From: Actinomycetota bacterium
Lineage (GTDB): Bacteria; Actinomycetota; Acidimicrobiia; Acidimicrobiales; UBA8592
NCBI GenBank assembly: GCA_902565595.1
Contig: CACFFD010000004.1
Location: 1-60,612 of the forward strand
Direction of reading: 5' to 3'
DNA length: 60,612 nt
In this document: positions 42,659-51,686 of the stretch, piece after piece
Layout of the letters: each line of letters begins with the position of its first letter
Numbering within the stretch: position 1 is the stretch's first letter
Translations under genes and position numbers: made by a program
The notes under the pieces: generated by a model
Seen by the model: the letters and a program-made list of their open reading frames with translations, nothing else
Told to the model about the DNA's origin: nothing
Database searches by the model: none

Positions 42659-44932
42659 CTATTGTTTGGCGTTTTCTGCGCGTTGCTGAACCTCTTTAAG
42701 GTCTCGAGGTTCACGAGCGACGAGTTGTATTTCTAGCTCTTCTAATTTTCCACTGTATGGAAAAGAATCCTTGTATAGTTCCGATACTGGAGATCCGTGG
42801 TCAAATCCGATACTTGCGCCTACTGAGGAAATCATCCTCATGTAAAGCGGGACTTCTATTGTCCCATTCGGTTCTTGATTGATGAAAAGCTCAATGGTTC
42901 CATTGTTCCCTAGCCTTCGGAACTCTGCTTTGAGTTCTACTTCACCGTTGGGAATCGTTGCTTCTGATTCAATGATTGAATGATCATCAAATGCGTTGTA
43001 GTCAATCATTAGCCGGTCGTTGAGGACGAAGAAGGATATTCCCGAATTCTCAGTTCCATAGGCAAAAAGTACGCCTCTTTCACCTGATTTGAAACTTACT
43101 TTTCCTGTGATATCAAAACTTCTTCCACCGATACTTGCTGCAGCTTGAGCGGGAATGGGCGACATAGGGGGCCTATAGACATATTTTCTATCTGGTGAGT
43201 GTGGTGATTGCTCACGAAACCGAGATCCGAAGAGTTCTATCATTCTGTCGTCTAAAGGCATGACGCCATGTTTGTGCGCTTCATCCCACCATAACTGCTG
43301 CAGTTCCTTAAGCTTTGACTGGTTGGATTCTGCTAGGTCATTACACTCTGACCAGTCTGAGGAAAGGTCGTATAGCTCCCATGGCTCTTCGTCGTAGTCG
43401 GTTCCTTGTATGTGTCGGGTTACTGCTTTCCAACCTTCCGCAATGATTGCTCGGCTTCCCGCCATTTCAAAATATTGGACTTTATTGTTTGATTCTGCTT
43501 CAGAGTTGTTTAAGAGATGCGCAAAGGAGTGGCCTGTTACTGGCAGCTGTTCAATGCCCTTATATGTATCAGGTGGAGTAATGCCTAGCAGCTCATAAAT
43601 GGTTGGTGCGATATCTGACACATTGGCGAATTGATTTCGTAACTGGCCATTTTGTGATTCTTCTATTCCTTCTGGCCAGTGGATTATTAGTGGCACATGC
43701 ACTCCGCCCTCATGCGTATTTTGTTTATACCATTTAAATGGAGTGTTTCCGGCTTGTGCCCATCCCCAGGGGTAATTGGTGTGACTATGAGGGCCACCTA
43801 TATCATCTATTCTTTCAACGGCTTCATCAGGTTTTTCTAAAATCCCATTGAAAAATTTCATTTCGTGCATGACGCCAAAGGGCCCGCCTTCTTGAGAGGC
43901 CCCGTTATCTGAAAGCAAAATTACGATTGTGTTATCCAACTGTCCAATGTCGCGTAAACCGTTGATGATTCTTCCGATCTGGTCATCGGTATGGTCAAGA
44001 AAGGCAGCGAATGCTTCCTGAAGTCTTGCCGCGAGCTTCTTTTGTGCATCTGGCAGGTCTTCCCAGGCATCTACACCGGGATTTCTTGGAGCTAGTTTTG
44101 TCCCTTCAGGAATAATTCCTAGTTTTAGCTGGTTTCGATGCCATTGGTCTCGGGTAATGTCCCAGCCTTCATCGAATTTACCTCGGTATTTTTCCAAATA
44201 TTCTTGAGGTGCTTGATGGGGTGCATGTGTTGCCCCAAAAGGTACGTAAGCGAAGAAGGGTCTGTCGGGTCTGACTCCCTTTAAATCGCCTACCATAGCG
44301 AGAAAATTGTCAACGAGGTCTTCGGAAAGGTGATACCCGTCGTCTGGTTTCGCTGGCGGGTCAATATGGTGATTATCCTTTGTGAGACTTGGATTGAATT
44401 GATCTGTTTCTCCTTCAAGAAAGCCATAAAATCGGTCGAATCCTCGCCCAAGGGGCCACTGAGAGAAAGGCCCCGCAGCGGAACAGTCTTCCATTGGTGC
44501 AAGATGCCACTTTCCTACGCAAAAGGTCGCGTACCCGTATGTGTTTAAGATTTCCGATACCGTTGCAGCTTGATTTGTTATGTGCCCGAGCATGTTTGGA
44601 AATCCGGTTCGAAAGTTTGATACGGCTCTCATGCCGACTGCATGTTGAGATCTTCCTGTGAGTAGTGATGCTCTAGTAGGCGAACATAGCGGGGTGACGT
44701 GAAAATTCGTAAACTGCAGTCCGTGTGCTGCAAGAGTGTCTATGTTGCTTGTATCGATCGATGATCCGTAGCATCCGAGTTGGGAAAAGCCTGTGTCATC
44801 CAAGAGTATGATGACAATGTTAGGGGCATCTTCCCCTGGGTGATTTGGGATCTCAAACCATGGTTCTGAGTCCTTTATCGTCTTCCCTATGACCCCCTGA
44901 AAATCTTTTTCTTGTTCAGGCGATTTTGGCAT
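42659..44932 (-). CDS. Arylsulfatase (type I, formylglycine), AtsD-like, large form
   Basis: I take the ATG at 44932, with AGGGG upstream, giving 757 residues; an ATG at 44971 has no such site. Metal-binding Asp residues lie in 'IILLDDTGFSQLG' (about 41-53). The formylglycine motif is Cys83-Ser-Pro-Thr-Arg87 in 'TPLCSPTRASLLTGR'. 'GKWHLAP' follows near 145 and 'LLSDNGAS' near 355. A C-terminal beta-rich domain occupies about 600-740. Length matches M. tuberculosis AtsA/AtsD (about 787). It hydrolyses organic sulfate esters and needs a formylglycine-generating enzyme, not seen here. First gene of a four-gene operon. Confidence 0.92.
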   Translation of the reverse strand: MPKSPEQEKDFQGVIGKTIKDSEPWFEIPNHPGEDAPNIVIILLDDTGFSQLGCYGSSIDTSNIDTLAAHGLQFTNFHVTPLCSPTRASLLTGRSQHAVGMRAVSNFRTGFPNMLGHITNQAATVSEILNTYGYATFCVGKWHLAPMEDCSAAGPFSQWPLGRGFDRFYGFLEGETDQFNPSLTKDNHHIDPPAKPDDGYHLSEDLVDNFLAMVGDLKGVRPDRPFFAYVPFGATHAPHQAPQEYLEKYRGKFDEGWDITRDQWHRNQLKLGIIPEGTKLAPRNPGVDAWEDLPDAQKKLAARLQEAFAAFLDHTDDQIGRIINGLRDIGQLDNTIVILLSDNGASQEGGPFGVMHEMKFFNGILEKPDEAVERIDDIGGPHSHTNYPWGWAQAGNTPFKWYKQNTHEGGVHVPLIIHWPEGIEESQNGQLRNQFANVSDIAPTIYELLGITPPDTYKGIEQLPVTGHSFAHLLNNSEAESNNKVQYFEMAGSRAIIAEGWKAVTRHIQGTDYDEEPWELYDLSSDWSECNDLAESNQSKLKELQQLWWDEAHKHGVMPLDDRMIELFGSRFREQSPHSPDRKYVYRPPMSPIPAQAAASIGGRSFDITGKVSFKSGERGVLFAYGTENSGISFFVLNDRLMIDYNAFDDHSIIESEATIPNGEVELKAEFRRLGNNGTIELFINQEPNGTIEVPLYMRMISSVGASIGFDHGSPVSELYKDSFPYSGKLEELEIQLVAREPRDLKEVQQRAENAKQ

Positions 44933-44975
44933 CTTGTCCCCTAGCTTTCCTGCTAATACTCTACAACTCAAACTT

Positions 44976-44991
44976 TGCTTGGATCCAAGCA
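44976..44991. promoter_or_regulatory. 16-base palindrome upstream of the sulfatase operon
   Basis: TGCTTGGATCCAAGCA is a perfect palindrome about 44 bases before the arylsulfatase ATG and just after the stop of the glycosyltransferase gene on the same strand. It may be an operator for the sulfatase operon or a weak terminator. About one 16-base palindrome is expected by chance in a window of this size. Confidence 0.3.
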
Positions 44992-44999
44992 GAATAGAG

Positions 45000-45983
45000 T
45001 TAGTTCCCTACGGATGCGAGGTCACGAAAAGTGTAACTACAGTTACAGACCTCATAGTCTGGGTATCTACGTTGAAAAGAGTCAGCGATTATTTGGGTTG
45101 CAGGACGGTCCAGTCCTGGCATCAAAATATCCGTTGTCGATCTACACCGAAGATAGATATTTACTGGAGAGAAAAAACTGAGGATTTCGCTTTCACCTAT
45201 CTCCCCTTTGCTTTCATTATTAAGGATCCTGACCCCATAAATTTTTTTAGTCTTGCTTGTGCGCATCCTATACCAGATGAATTCTAAGAATGAACTTAGC
45301 GAATCTCGGATTAGGTTTACCTTTGATCCAGGAATAGATGTCCAACGAACAGGGATTTCGAAGATAGAGAAATTGTGTCGGTATGCAAGGTCAAGGATTT
45401 CTGCGTCCTGCGCAAACCCCTTTACTCTTGAAGAAGAAAATAGCATTTTGGCAACTGGGCTTCTGTATGCCTTGAATCCGCATTGGGTATCCGAGACCCT
45501 ATGTCTAGTCAGTAGCCGCAGAAAGAAGGAAAATCCAATGGTTACGAATCTTCGTGTGGTGCTAGTTCCTTGAGTTTGTGACCCTTCGATAGATCGTGAT
45601 CCTACGACAATGTGATATTCCTGAAGCCCCTTTATTGCAGGTTCCATGGCGGATAGATCAGTGGCCATATCTGCATCCATTGTCATAACGACAGGGGAGC
45701 TAGCTGCTGCAACCCCTGTCCTGAGAGCATTACCCTTTCCGCTGTTCTTCTCGAGCGTGATTAATTTCCCTCTTGGAAATTGATGCTCTATCTCTTGCCT
45801 ACATAGGTCGCTTGTTCTATCGCTACTCCCGTCATCGACGATGATGAGCTCAATAGCTTCTGATGGGGTTTGTAAAGTCGCCAGTTTTTGAAGGAGTGGA
45901 AGTATTCTTTCTTCCTCGTTATAGGCAGGAATAATGATAGAGATTTTTGTTGCACTTTGGAAAAGGAAGTGGCAATCAGTCAC
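45000..45983 (-). CDS. Family 2 glycosyltransferase (dolichyl-phosphate sugar synthase-like)
   Basis: The 327-residue protein has 'SIIIPAYNEEERI' near residue 15, 'LIIVDDGSSDRTSD' near 45, the metal site 'VMTMDADMATD' near 95 and 'DTQCGFKAYRSPVAK' near 165, as in ALG5/DPM1-like enzymes. It should move a sugar from a nucleotide donor to a polyprenyl phosphate. From about residue 245 the sequence ('GVRILNNESKGEIGESEILSFF...') has no membrane helix and matches nothing I know, an unusual tail of about 80 residues. It lies downstream of the phosphopantetheinyl transferase gene, 12 bases apart. Confidence 0.85.
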   Translation of the reverse strand: MTDCHFLFQSATKISIIIPAYNEEERILPLLQKLATLQTPSEAIELIIVDDGSSDRTSDLCRQEIEHQFPRGKLITLEKNSGKGNALRTGVAAASSPVVMTMDADMATDLSAMEPAIKGLQEYHIVVGSRSIEGSQTQGTSTTRRFVTIGFSFFLRLLTRHRVSDTQCGFKAYRSPVAKMLFSSSRVKGFAQDAEILDLAYRHNFSIFEIPVRWTSIPGSKVNLIRDSLSSFLEFIWYRMRTSKTKKIYGVRILNNESKGEIGESEILSFFSPVNIYLRCRSTTDILMPGLDRPATQIIADSFQRRYPDYEVCNCSYTFRDLASVGN

Positions 45984-45995
45984 AGTCGTGTCCTA

Positions 45996-46676
45996 TTACG
46001 AAACCGGAATCTCAATAGCGGTCAGAATGATGTCTTGAGCTATTCCAAACGTGCCTGAAAGTGTTTTTATTGAGCTTGCTTTTTTTATTGAGACAGTAAA
46101 TGTTTGATCCTCAAGATGGAAAGCAACATGTGCATCTCGAAAGCCAAGCCATTCTTTGGTGACAGAATTCCAGGCTTTATATGTTGCTTCTTTAGCTGAA
46201 AAAAGTAGCTTACCTGGATGTGCAATCTCTTTTCCTTTGGTAATTTGCACCCAATTGAATTCTTCAGTGTCGCTTATCCTTGATAAAACCTTGTGAGGCA
46301 ATGGTTCATTCGGCTCAGCATCGATACCTAGGGATAGGATCTTGGATTTATGCGCTATAGCTGCAGCCGCATAGTTATTTGTATGGGTTATGGAGCCGAC
46401 TAACCCGTCAGGCCAAACTGGTTCATTTTTGTCTCCGATAAGTACCGGAGCAGGGTCGACACCTAGCGTTACCATAGCCACATGGGCGCATTTTCGGCCG
46501 GTGACGAAATCCCATCGTCGTTTCTGAGAGACGCTTTTAAGTATTTTTTCTTCTTCAGGCCAAAGATATGAATCGTCTAAGGAAGTGTCACGGATTTCGT
46601 GAGTAGCTGTTGCTGCTGAAAACAAGGCACTGAGTGTTTTCTGATGTTGTGAATCGTACCCCAGATTTGTAGGCAT
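45996..46676 (-). CDS. 4'-phosphopantetheinyl transferase (EntD/Sfp type)
   Basis: The 226-residue protein has 'GSITHTNNYAAAAIA' near residue 95, 'LGIDAEPNEPL' near 117 (first metal ligands) and the 'FSAKEATYKAW' motif near 160, as in EntD/PptT-type transferases. It moves phosphopantetheine from CoA to carrier-protein serines. A PKS or NRPS gene is not seen in the window, so the target may be fatty-acid synthase or a distant cluster. It follows gatB by 23 bases and may be read with the gat operon. Confidence 0.88.
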   Translation of the reverse strand: MPTNLGYDSQHQKTLSALFSAATATHEIRDTSLDDSYLWPEEEKILKSVSQKRRWDFVTGRKCAHVAMVTLGVDPAPVLIGDKNEPVWPDGLVGSITHTNNYAAAAIAHKSKILSLGIDAEPNEPLPHKVLSRISDTEEFNWVQITKGKEIAHPGKLLFSAKEATYKAWNSVTKEWLGFRDAHVAFHLEDQTFTVSIKKASSIKTLSGTFGIAQDIILTAIEIPVS

Positions 46677-46699
46677 GAAGTTCCCTCTGGCCTCGTTGA

Positions 46700-48124
46700 C
46701 TAGTTTGTAGTTCGTTCGTTGAGAATTTGGTTGATGACTTTTCCATCTGCTTGTCCACGGGTCGATTTCATAATTTCACCGACAAAAAACCCTTGCACTT
46801 TCTTTTCGCCTCCACAGAAGCGTTTCCATTCTTCAGGATGGCTAGCGATAAGTTGATCTACAAGGTTTTCTAGCTCATCTGTATCAATTGCCTTTAGGCC
46901 AGATTGGTCCGCTATTTCTTTAGGGGTCCCGCCTTGCTCTACAAGCTTTCCGAGTATTTTTTTTGCCTGTGTGCTCGTCAATTCAGCTTGTTCTTCCATC
47001 TGAATTAGAGCCGCAAACGCTGTTGGAGAGAGTTCCCCGAATCCATCGGAAAGGTTATTGGTTAGGTATTTGATAACTGTTTGGGGCGTTGCTCCAGCGT
47101 GAATCGTTGCTGAAGCGAAGTCATCGTGACCTCGCTCAACTATCAGAGCCACCTCGATAATCTCCATCTCTGTTAAAGCTGCTAGCTGTTTTCTCCTTTC
47201 GGAAGGGAAACTAGGAAGTTCTTCGTCAATTATCTCAATCATTTGAGAGTTTGGGTTGAGAGGAACTAAGTCCGGTTCTTGAAAGTAGCGATAATCCTCA
47301 GCGTCTTCTTTGGATCGACCAGGGCGCGTTCTGCCATCTCCCTCATCCCAGTGGCGTGTTTCTTGAGAAGGGCTCTCCCCATTCTCATATAGGTCGATGT
47401 GGCGCTTGGCTTCATACTCTATGGCACGTCCAAGGGAACGAAGAGAGTTGACGTTCTTTATTTCACACCTCGTTCGTAGTTCATCTTCACCTGCCTTCCG
47501 GACAGAGACATTAGCGTCTACCCGGATTGAGCCTTCCTCCATCTTTGCGTCGGAGACTTTTAAGGCAAGAAGAATTCCGCGGAGTTCTTCGACATATTCT
47601 TTTGCTTGTTCGATGGTCCGAATCTCTGGATTGCTAACGATTTCAATTAGAGGTACTCCGGCTCGGTTATAGTCAACCAGTGAATAATCTGATCCCGAGA
47701 TCCTTCCAGAGCTTCCGACGTGGACTGTTTTGCCTGTGTCCTCTTCAATATGGGCCCTCTCAATTCCGATCTTCACTCCACTGGGTAACTCCAGATAGCC
47801 GTCCGTGTTGGTTGGTTGATCATATTGGCTGATTTGGTAATCTTTTGGCATGTCGGGGTAGAAATAATTCTTTCTAGCGAATACTGAGCGGTTGACTGAA
47901 CAGTTAAGAGCTCTTCCAATCTGCATTGCGTATGTCACTGCTTTCTCATTCACAACAGGAAGAGAACCGGGTAATCCGAGGCAGACTGGGCATACATTCG
48001 TGTTTGGTTCGTCTCCGAATTGGTTCACGCACCCACAAAAGAGCTTGGTTCTAGTTCCAAGTTCTACATGGACTTCGAGGCCTACAATCAGTTCCCAGTC
48101 ATCTTTTAAACCGTTGTTGGTCAT
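46700..48124 (-). CDS. gatB: Asp/Glu-tRNA amidotransferase subunit B
   Basis: The 474-residue protein has 'GLEVHVELGTRTKLFCGCVN' near residue 14, the Zn-binding Cys pair 'CPVCLGLPGSLPVVN' near 40, 'YFYPDMPKDYQISQYDQP' near 87 and the C-terminal YqeY-like tail ending 'GKVINQILNE'. GatB binds the misacylated tRNA and, with GatA and GatC, makes Gln-tRNA(Gln) or Asn-tRNA(Asn). The ATG overlaps the gatA stop. Order gatC-gatA-gatB is the classical one. Confidence 0.97.
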   Translation of the reverse strand: MTNNGLKDDWELIVGLEVHVELGTRTKLFCGCVNQFGDEPNTNVCPVCLGLPGSLPVVNEKAVTYAMQIGRALNCSVNRSVFARKNYFYPDMPKDYQISQYDQPTNTDGYLELPSGVKIGIERAHIEEDTGKTVHVGSSGRISGSDYSLVDYNRAGVPLIEIVSNPEIRTIEQAKEYVEELRGILLALKVSDAKMEEGSIRVDANVSVRKAGEDELRTRCEIKNVNSLRSLGRAIEYEAKRHIDLYENGESPSQETRHWDEGDGRTRPGRSKEDAEDYRYFQEPDLVPLNPNSQMIEIIDEELPSFPSERRKQLAALTEMEIIEVALIVERGHDDFASATIHAGATPQTVIKYLTNNLSDGFGELSPTAFAALIQMEEQAELTSTQAKKILGKLVEQGGTPKEIADQSGLKAIDTDELENLVDQLIASHPEEWKRFCGGEKKVQGFFVGEIMKSTRGQADGKVINQILNERTTN

Positions 48125-49572
48125 TTTTCTGCGCTTTCAAGAGTTGAGGCCACACGGTACATAAGTGCTTCTTGCATTGGTGGGGCCAGAACTTGCACCC
48201 CTATCGGCATGCCGTCGTTACCGGATCCAAATGGAACAGAAATCGCTGGGTGTCCTACAAGGTTTGAAGGTATTGTGCAGACATCATTTACGTACATTGT
48301 CATAGGGTCTGCAGTTCTCTCCCCCAGTTTGAATGCGGTGCATGGTGATGTTGGAGAAAGTAGTACATCATATTTTGAGTACACTTCATCAAAATTTTCG
48401 GCAAGTAACCGACGGACCTTTAGTGCCTTTCCGTAATAAGCGTCGAAGTATCCTGCTGAAAGGGCATAGGTTCCAAGCATAATCCTTCGTTTAACTTCGT
48501 CGCCAAATCCTTCAGTTCGTGTATTGATATTCATCTCAGCAAGAGTTTCTCCTGATACTCGGAGGCCATAACGCACGCCGTCATAACGGCTTAAGTTACT
48601 CGAAGCTTCAGCGGGCGCTATGAGGTAATAGGCTGATAGACAATATAAAGACGCCGGGATAGAGACTTCTTCAATCAGCGCCCCATTTTCTGACAGTACT
48701 GATGCCGCTTCTCTGGTCTTTTGAATCACTTCGGGACTTATCCCGTCTATACCGCCCATCAGTTCACTGATAATCCCAACTTTTAAACCTTCTACGCCGC
48801 GTTCTAGGTCATCGAGGAAGGAGGGAAATGGTTCAGAAATACTTGTTGAGTCTTTGGGGTCATGTCCTCCTATGACTTCATGAACAATTGCCGCATCTCT
48901 GACGGTGTTTGCGAATGGCCCTATTTGATCTAACGAACTAGCGAAGGCAAGTAGGCCGAAACGGGAAACGCTTCCATATGTTGGCTTTACGCCTACAACG
49001 CCACAAAGTGATGCGGGTTGGCGAATGGACCCCCCTGTGTCCGAACCAATCGAGATTGGAGCGAACCCTGCGGCAACGGCTGCTGCGCTTCCTCCACTTG
49101 ACCCTCCCGGCACACAGGAAAGGTCGTGTGGATTACGCGTCGGTCCGAATGCAGAGTTTTCTGTTGAACTACCCATCGCGAATTCATCCATATTGGTTTT
49201 CCCAATTACAGTGGCTCCTGCTGCTGAGAGTCTTTGGACTACCGTCGCATCATATGGAGGTTTCCAGTTTTCTAAAATTCGTGAACCTGCTGTTGTTCGG
49301 ATCCCATTGGTACACAAGTTATCCTTCAGGGCTACAGGAACACCTGCTAATGGCCCTAATGTTTTCCCTGCGGCGATATCTTTGTCCGTTTCTCTTGCTG
49401 TAGCTCTTGCTTCTTCTTCAAGAACCGTGTTAAATGCATTGATTTCTGATTCATGTTGGGTTATCTGAGACAAGTATCCCTCTAAAACCTCTACAGCTGA
49501 CCACTCACCACTTTGAACGTTCTCAGCGATACTTCGGGCTGTGAAAGACGAATCAGGAACTATGGAGTTCAT
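48121..49572 (-). CDS. gatA: Asp/Glu-tRNA amidotransferase subunit A
   Basis: The 483-residue amidase shows the catalytic Lys in 'PVALKDNLCT' (near residue 80), the Ser-rich stretch 'PGGSSGGSAAAVAAG' near 155 and 'GSDTGGSIRQPASLCGVVGVKPTYG' near 178, giving the Ser-cisSer-Lys triad. It liberates ammonia from glutamine for tRNA amidation. It overlaps gatC at its start (ATGA) and gatB at its stop. A simple amidase is the only alternative and is unlikely given the neighbours. Confidence 0.97.
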   Translation of the reverse strand: MNSIVPDSSFTARSIAENVQSGEWSAVEVLEGYLSQITQHESEINAFNTVLEEEARATARETDKDIAAGKTLGPLAGVPVALKDNLCTNGIRTTAGSRILENWKPPYDATVVQRLSAAGATVIGKTNMDEFAMGSSTENSAFGPTRNPHDLSCVPGGSSGGSAAAVAAGFAPISIGSDTGGSIRQPASLCGVVGVKPTYGSVSRFGLLAFASSLDQIGPFANTVRDAAIVHEVIGGHDPKDSTSISEPFPSFLDDLERGVEGLKVGIISELMGGIDGISPEVIQKTREAASVLSENGALIEEVSIPASLYCLSAYYLIAPAEASSNLSRYDGVRYGLRVSGETLAEMNINTRTEGFGDEVKRRIMLGTYALSAGYFDAYYGKALKVRRLLAENFDEVYSKYDVLLSPTSPCTAFKLGERTADPMTMYVNDVCTIPSNLVGHPAISVPFGSGNDGMPIGVQVLAPPMQEALMYRVASTLESAEK

Positions 49573-49871
49573 GGTTGCTCTCCGAGAATCTGAGGCACTT
49601 GAAATCTTCCGTCTTCTGTGACAGGTGCTTGATCAAGAATCTCATCCCTGTCTAGCATTTTATGTACTTCATCTTTTCGGGTTACATTTTCCATTGGTAG
49701 TGGATGAGACATCGGCTCTACCCCATCAAGTTGTAATGCCTCTACGTCTTTCGCGTGCTCCAGAACTGCGCCTAACTGCTTGGTGAATAGTTGGAGTTCT
49801 TCGTGAGACAGTCGAAGCCGAGCAAGGTGAGCTACATGGGAAACTTCTTTTTCTGAGATAGGTTCAGTCAT
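49569..49871 (-). CDS. gatC: Asp/Glu-tRNA amidotransferase subunit C
   Basis: The 100-residue protein starts 'MTEPISEKEVSHVAHLARLRLSHEEL', the usual start of GatC with its 'HVAHLARL' helix. It ends with the 'ILDQAPVTEDGRFQVPQIL' segment that wraps around GatA. It stabilises the GatA-GatB interface. First gene of the gatCAB operon, overlapping gatA by four bases. It follows the PASTA pseudokinase by 58 bases on the same strand and may be read through from it. Confidence 0.95.
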   Translation of the reverse strand: MTEPISEKEVSHVAHLARLRLSHEELQLFTKQLGAVLEHAKDVEALQLDGVEPMSHPLPMENVTRKDEVHKMLDRDEILDQAPVTEDGRFQVPQILGEQP

Positions 49872-49929
49872 TAAATTTATTCTACAAGCGAAATGACTCG
49901 GGGATCAGTTTGTAGCGTTGGGTCAGGAA

Positions 49930-51612
49930 TTATTCTTCAGGAGGTGGCCCGAGAGAAACTCGAAGTTCTACAACCGTGTCACGGAGAACTTGTGTGAGTG
50001 ATTCAGGGTCCAAGGAGATAACTGTACCTTGTGGTACATTTTCATCGTAGAGTTCAACTAGTTTGTATTGGAGCCCTTCCAAAGCGAGTTGAGTTTGGGC
50101 TTCCTCGGCTGTTGCTCCAACAAGACCCGCGGGGATTATCCTTATCGTTGGCCCTAGGCTTACTACTAGATCAACAGGTGAACCTGTCGGGATTTGCTCT
50201 TCGATGCTAGAGACGGAAATAACAACACCAACGGGAAAGTCTTCGTTTAATTCTTCAACAACTTCCCCGAGAGTAAGTCCAGCTCCTATGAGGAGTGACT
50301 CGGCGTCGTTGACCTTAATCCCTATGAGATTTCTAGGCACAGGTCGCAACTCCGGCCCTTGGGAAACGAAGTAAGTTATAGTTCCTCCCTCTTCGAGCAA
50401 TTGACCTGCTTCTGGGTCAGTTCGAATAATAGTTCCTGGGATAGTTCCGTCGAGGCGGTCTAGAGCTTCTTCCACATCCCAGTAGCCTCCAATTGTTTCA
50501 TCAAGCTCCTGAACTGTCATCCCAACTAGATCAGGAATAGTGCGTGATGATATCTCGTCATTATCTTGAGATGCAAAATATATGATCCCTATTGTTGCTA
50601 GGGCAACAGCAAGCATGAGTATTAACCAGATCCACCGATTTATCCTTCGCCGTATTTTTTTCAGGAGACGCAAAATTTTTCCATCCTTATTAGGGGACTT
50701 AACGAGATCAACAAGAGTCGGGTCATCGTGTAAAGAGATCGGATTCTCAAGCTTTAGCCCCGTTGAAACTAGAAGGGATTCAGGTCTGCGTTGGCTAGAT
50801 GCAGCCTCCATCAGAAGTTGGAGGAACTCTCCTGCGCTAGGACGTTGATTAGGGTCAAGTGCAATACCATTCCTTATAGGAGGTGCCAAACTGCCGAATA
50901 ACTTCGGATCTAGCTCGGCTTCCTCACTTAACGGCATCCCATCATCAGAAGAACTTGATTGCTCCATCGAGTGATAGCCAGCAACACATTGATGGAGAAG
51001 AACAGCAAGTGAGTAAACATCGCTTCTTGGGTCAGTTCGGCGTCCATGAATCTGCTCAGGAGAAAGATAGCTTTTGTCTACGTTCGTTTCCGGCTCCAGA
51101 GATGAGAAGCTCGCAAGAGTTTTCGCTACTCCGAAATCTGCTACGCGAACATTCGATTCAAAATCAAAGAGAATGTTCTCTGGCTTGAGTGCAAGGTGTG
51201 TAATACCTCGTTTGTGAGCGTACTCAAGCCCTTTGGCAACTTCGATACCTATTAATAACGCTTGAGATGAACTAATGGTTCCAGTGGTATCAACGAGTTC
51301 GCGTAAGCTACCACCAGAAAGATATTCACTAACAATATATGGGAGCTCTTTCTCTCCCCAATCATAGACTGGGACAAGATTTGGATGGACTAAAGTGGAG
51401 GCTTTTTGAGCCTGTGAACGAAATTCCTCTAGAAACGAACCATCATCTGCGTAGATTCTTCGAAGCACCCTTACTGCGACTTGTCTTCGAAGCCGGATAT
51501 CGTCTGCCAAATATACCTGACCACCAGATCCAACGCCCAAAGAGGCAATTAGCCGGTATCGGCTATCAATAACGATTCCAGAGTCGGTTGGCTGTGAATC
51601 TTCCACTTTCAA
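49930..51612 (-). CDS. PASTA-domain Ser/Thr kinase-like protein, predicted pseudokinase
   Basis: The 560-residue protein has a PknB-type kinase domain (about 18-275), a basic stretch, one membrane helix (about 326-348) and three PASTA repeats outside the cell (about 357-420, 421-489, 491-560). Three key residues are changed: the VAIK lysine is Arg48 ('VAVRVL'), the alpha-C glutamate is Gln67 ('FRSQAQ') and the HRD aspartate is Ala141 ('THLALKPEN'). Asn146 and DFG (159-161) remain. The GTxxY activation loop reads 'NVDKSYLSPEQ'. It may bind a nucleotide but should not phosphorylate. PASTA repeats usually sense peptidoglycan or lipid II. Divergent from a membrane protein gene; gatC follows. Confidence 0.88.
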   Translation of the reverse strand: MKVEDSQPTDSGIVIDSRYRLIASLGVGSGGQVYLADDIRLRRQVAVRVLRRIYADDGSFLEEFRSQAQKASTLVHPNLVPVYDWGEKELPYIVSEYLSGGSLRELVDTTGTISSSQALLIGIEVAKGLEYAHKRGITHLALKPENILFDFESNVRVADFGVAKTLASFSSLEPETNVDKSYLSPEQIHGRRTDPRSDVYSLAVLLHQCVAGYHSMEQSSSSDDGMPLSEEAELDPKLFGSLAPPIRNGIALDPNQRPSAGEFLQLLMEAASSQRRPESLLVSTGLKLENPISLHDDPTLVDLVKSPNKDGKILRLLKKIRRRINRWIWLILMLAVALATIGIIYFASQDNDEISSRTIPDLVGMTVQELDETIGGYWDVEEALDRLDGTIPGTIIRTDPEAGQLLEEGGTITYFVSQGPELRPVPRNLIGIKVNDAESLLIGAGLTLGEVVEELNEDFPVGVVISVSSIEEQIPTGSPVDLVVSLGPTIRIIPAGLVGATAEEAQTQLALEGLQYKLVELYDENVPQGTVISLDPESLTQVLRDTVVELRVSLGPPPEE

Positions 51613-51686
51613 AGCGTATTCAGACTCTGAGCAATTTCCATCAAAGTGTGAAATTAGCTTTAAAACTTGACTACATAGGGCACAAT

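Noticed and set aside
48978-49403. A 141-codon frame on the plus strand opposite gatA.
   Set aside because: It is antisense to a clearly conserved gene and has no family motif.
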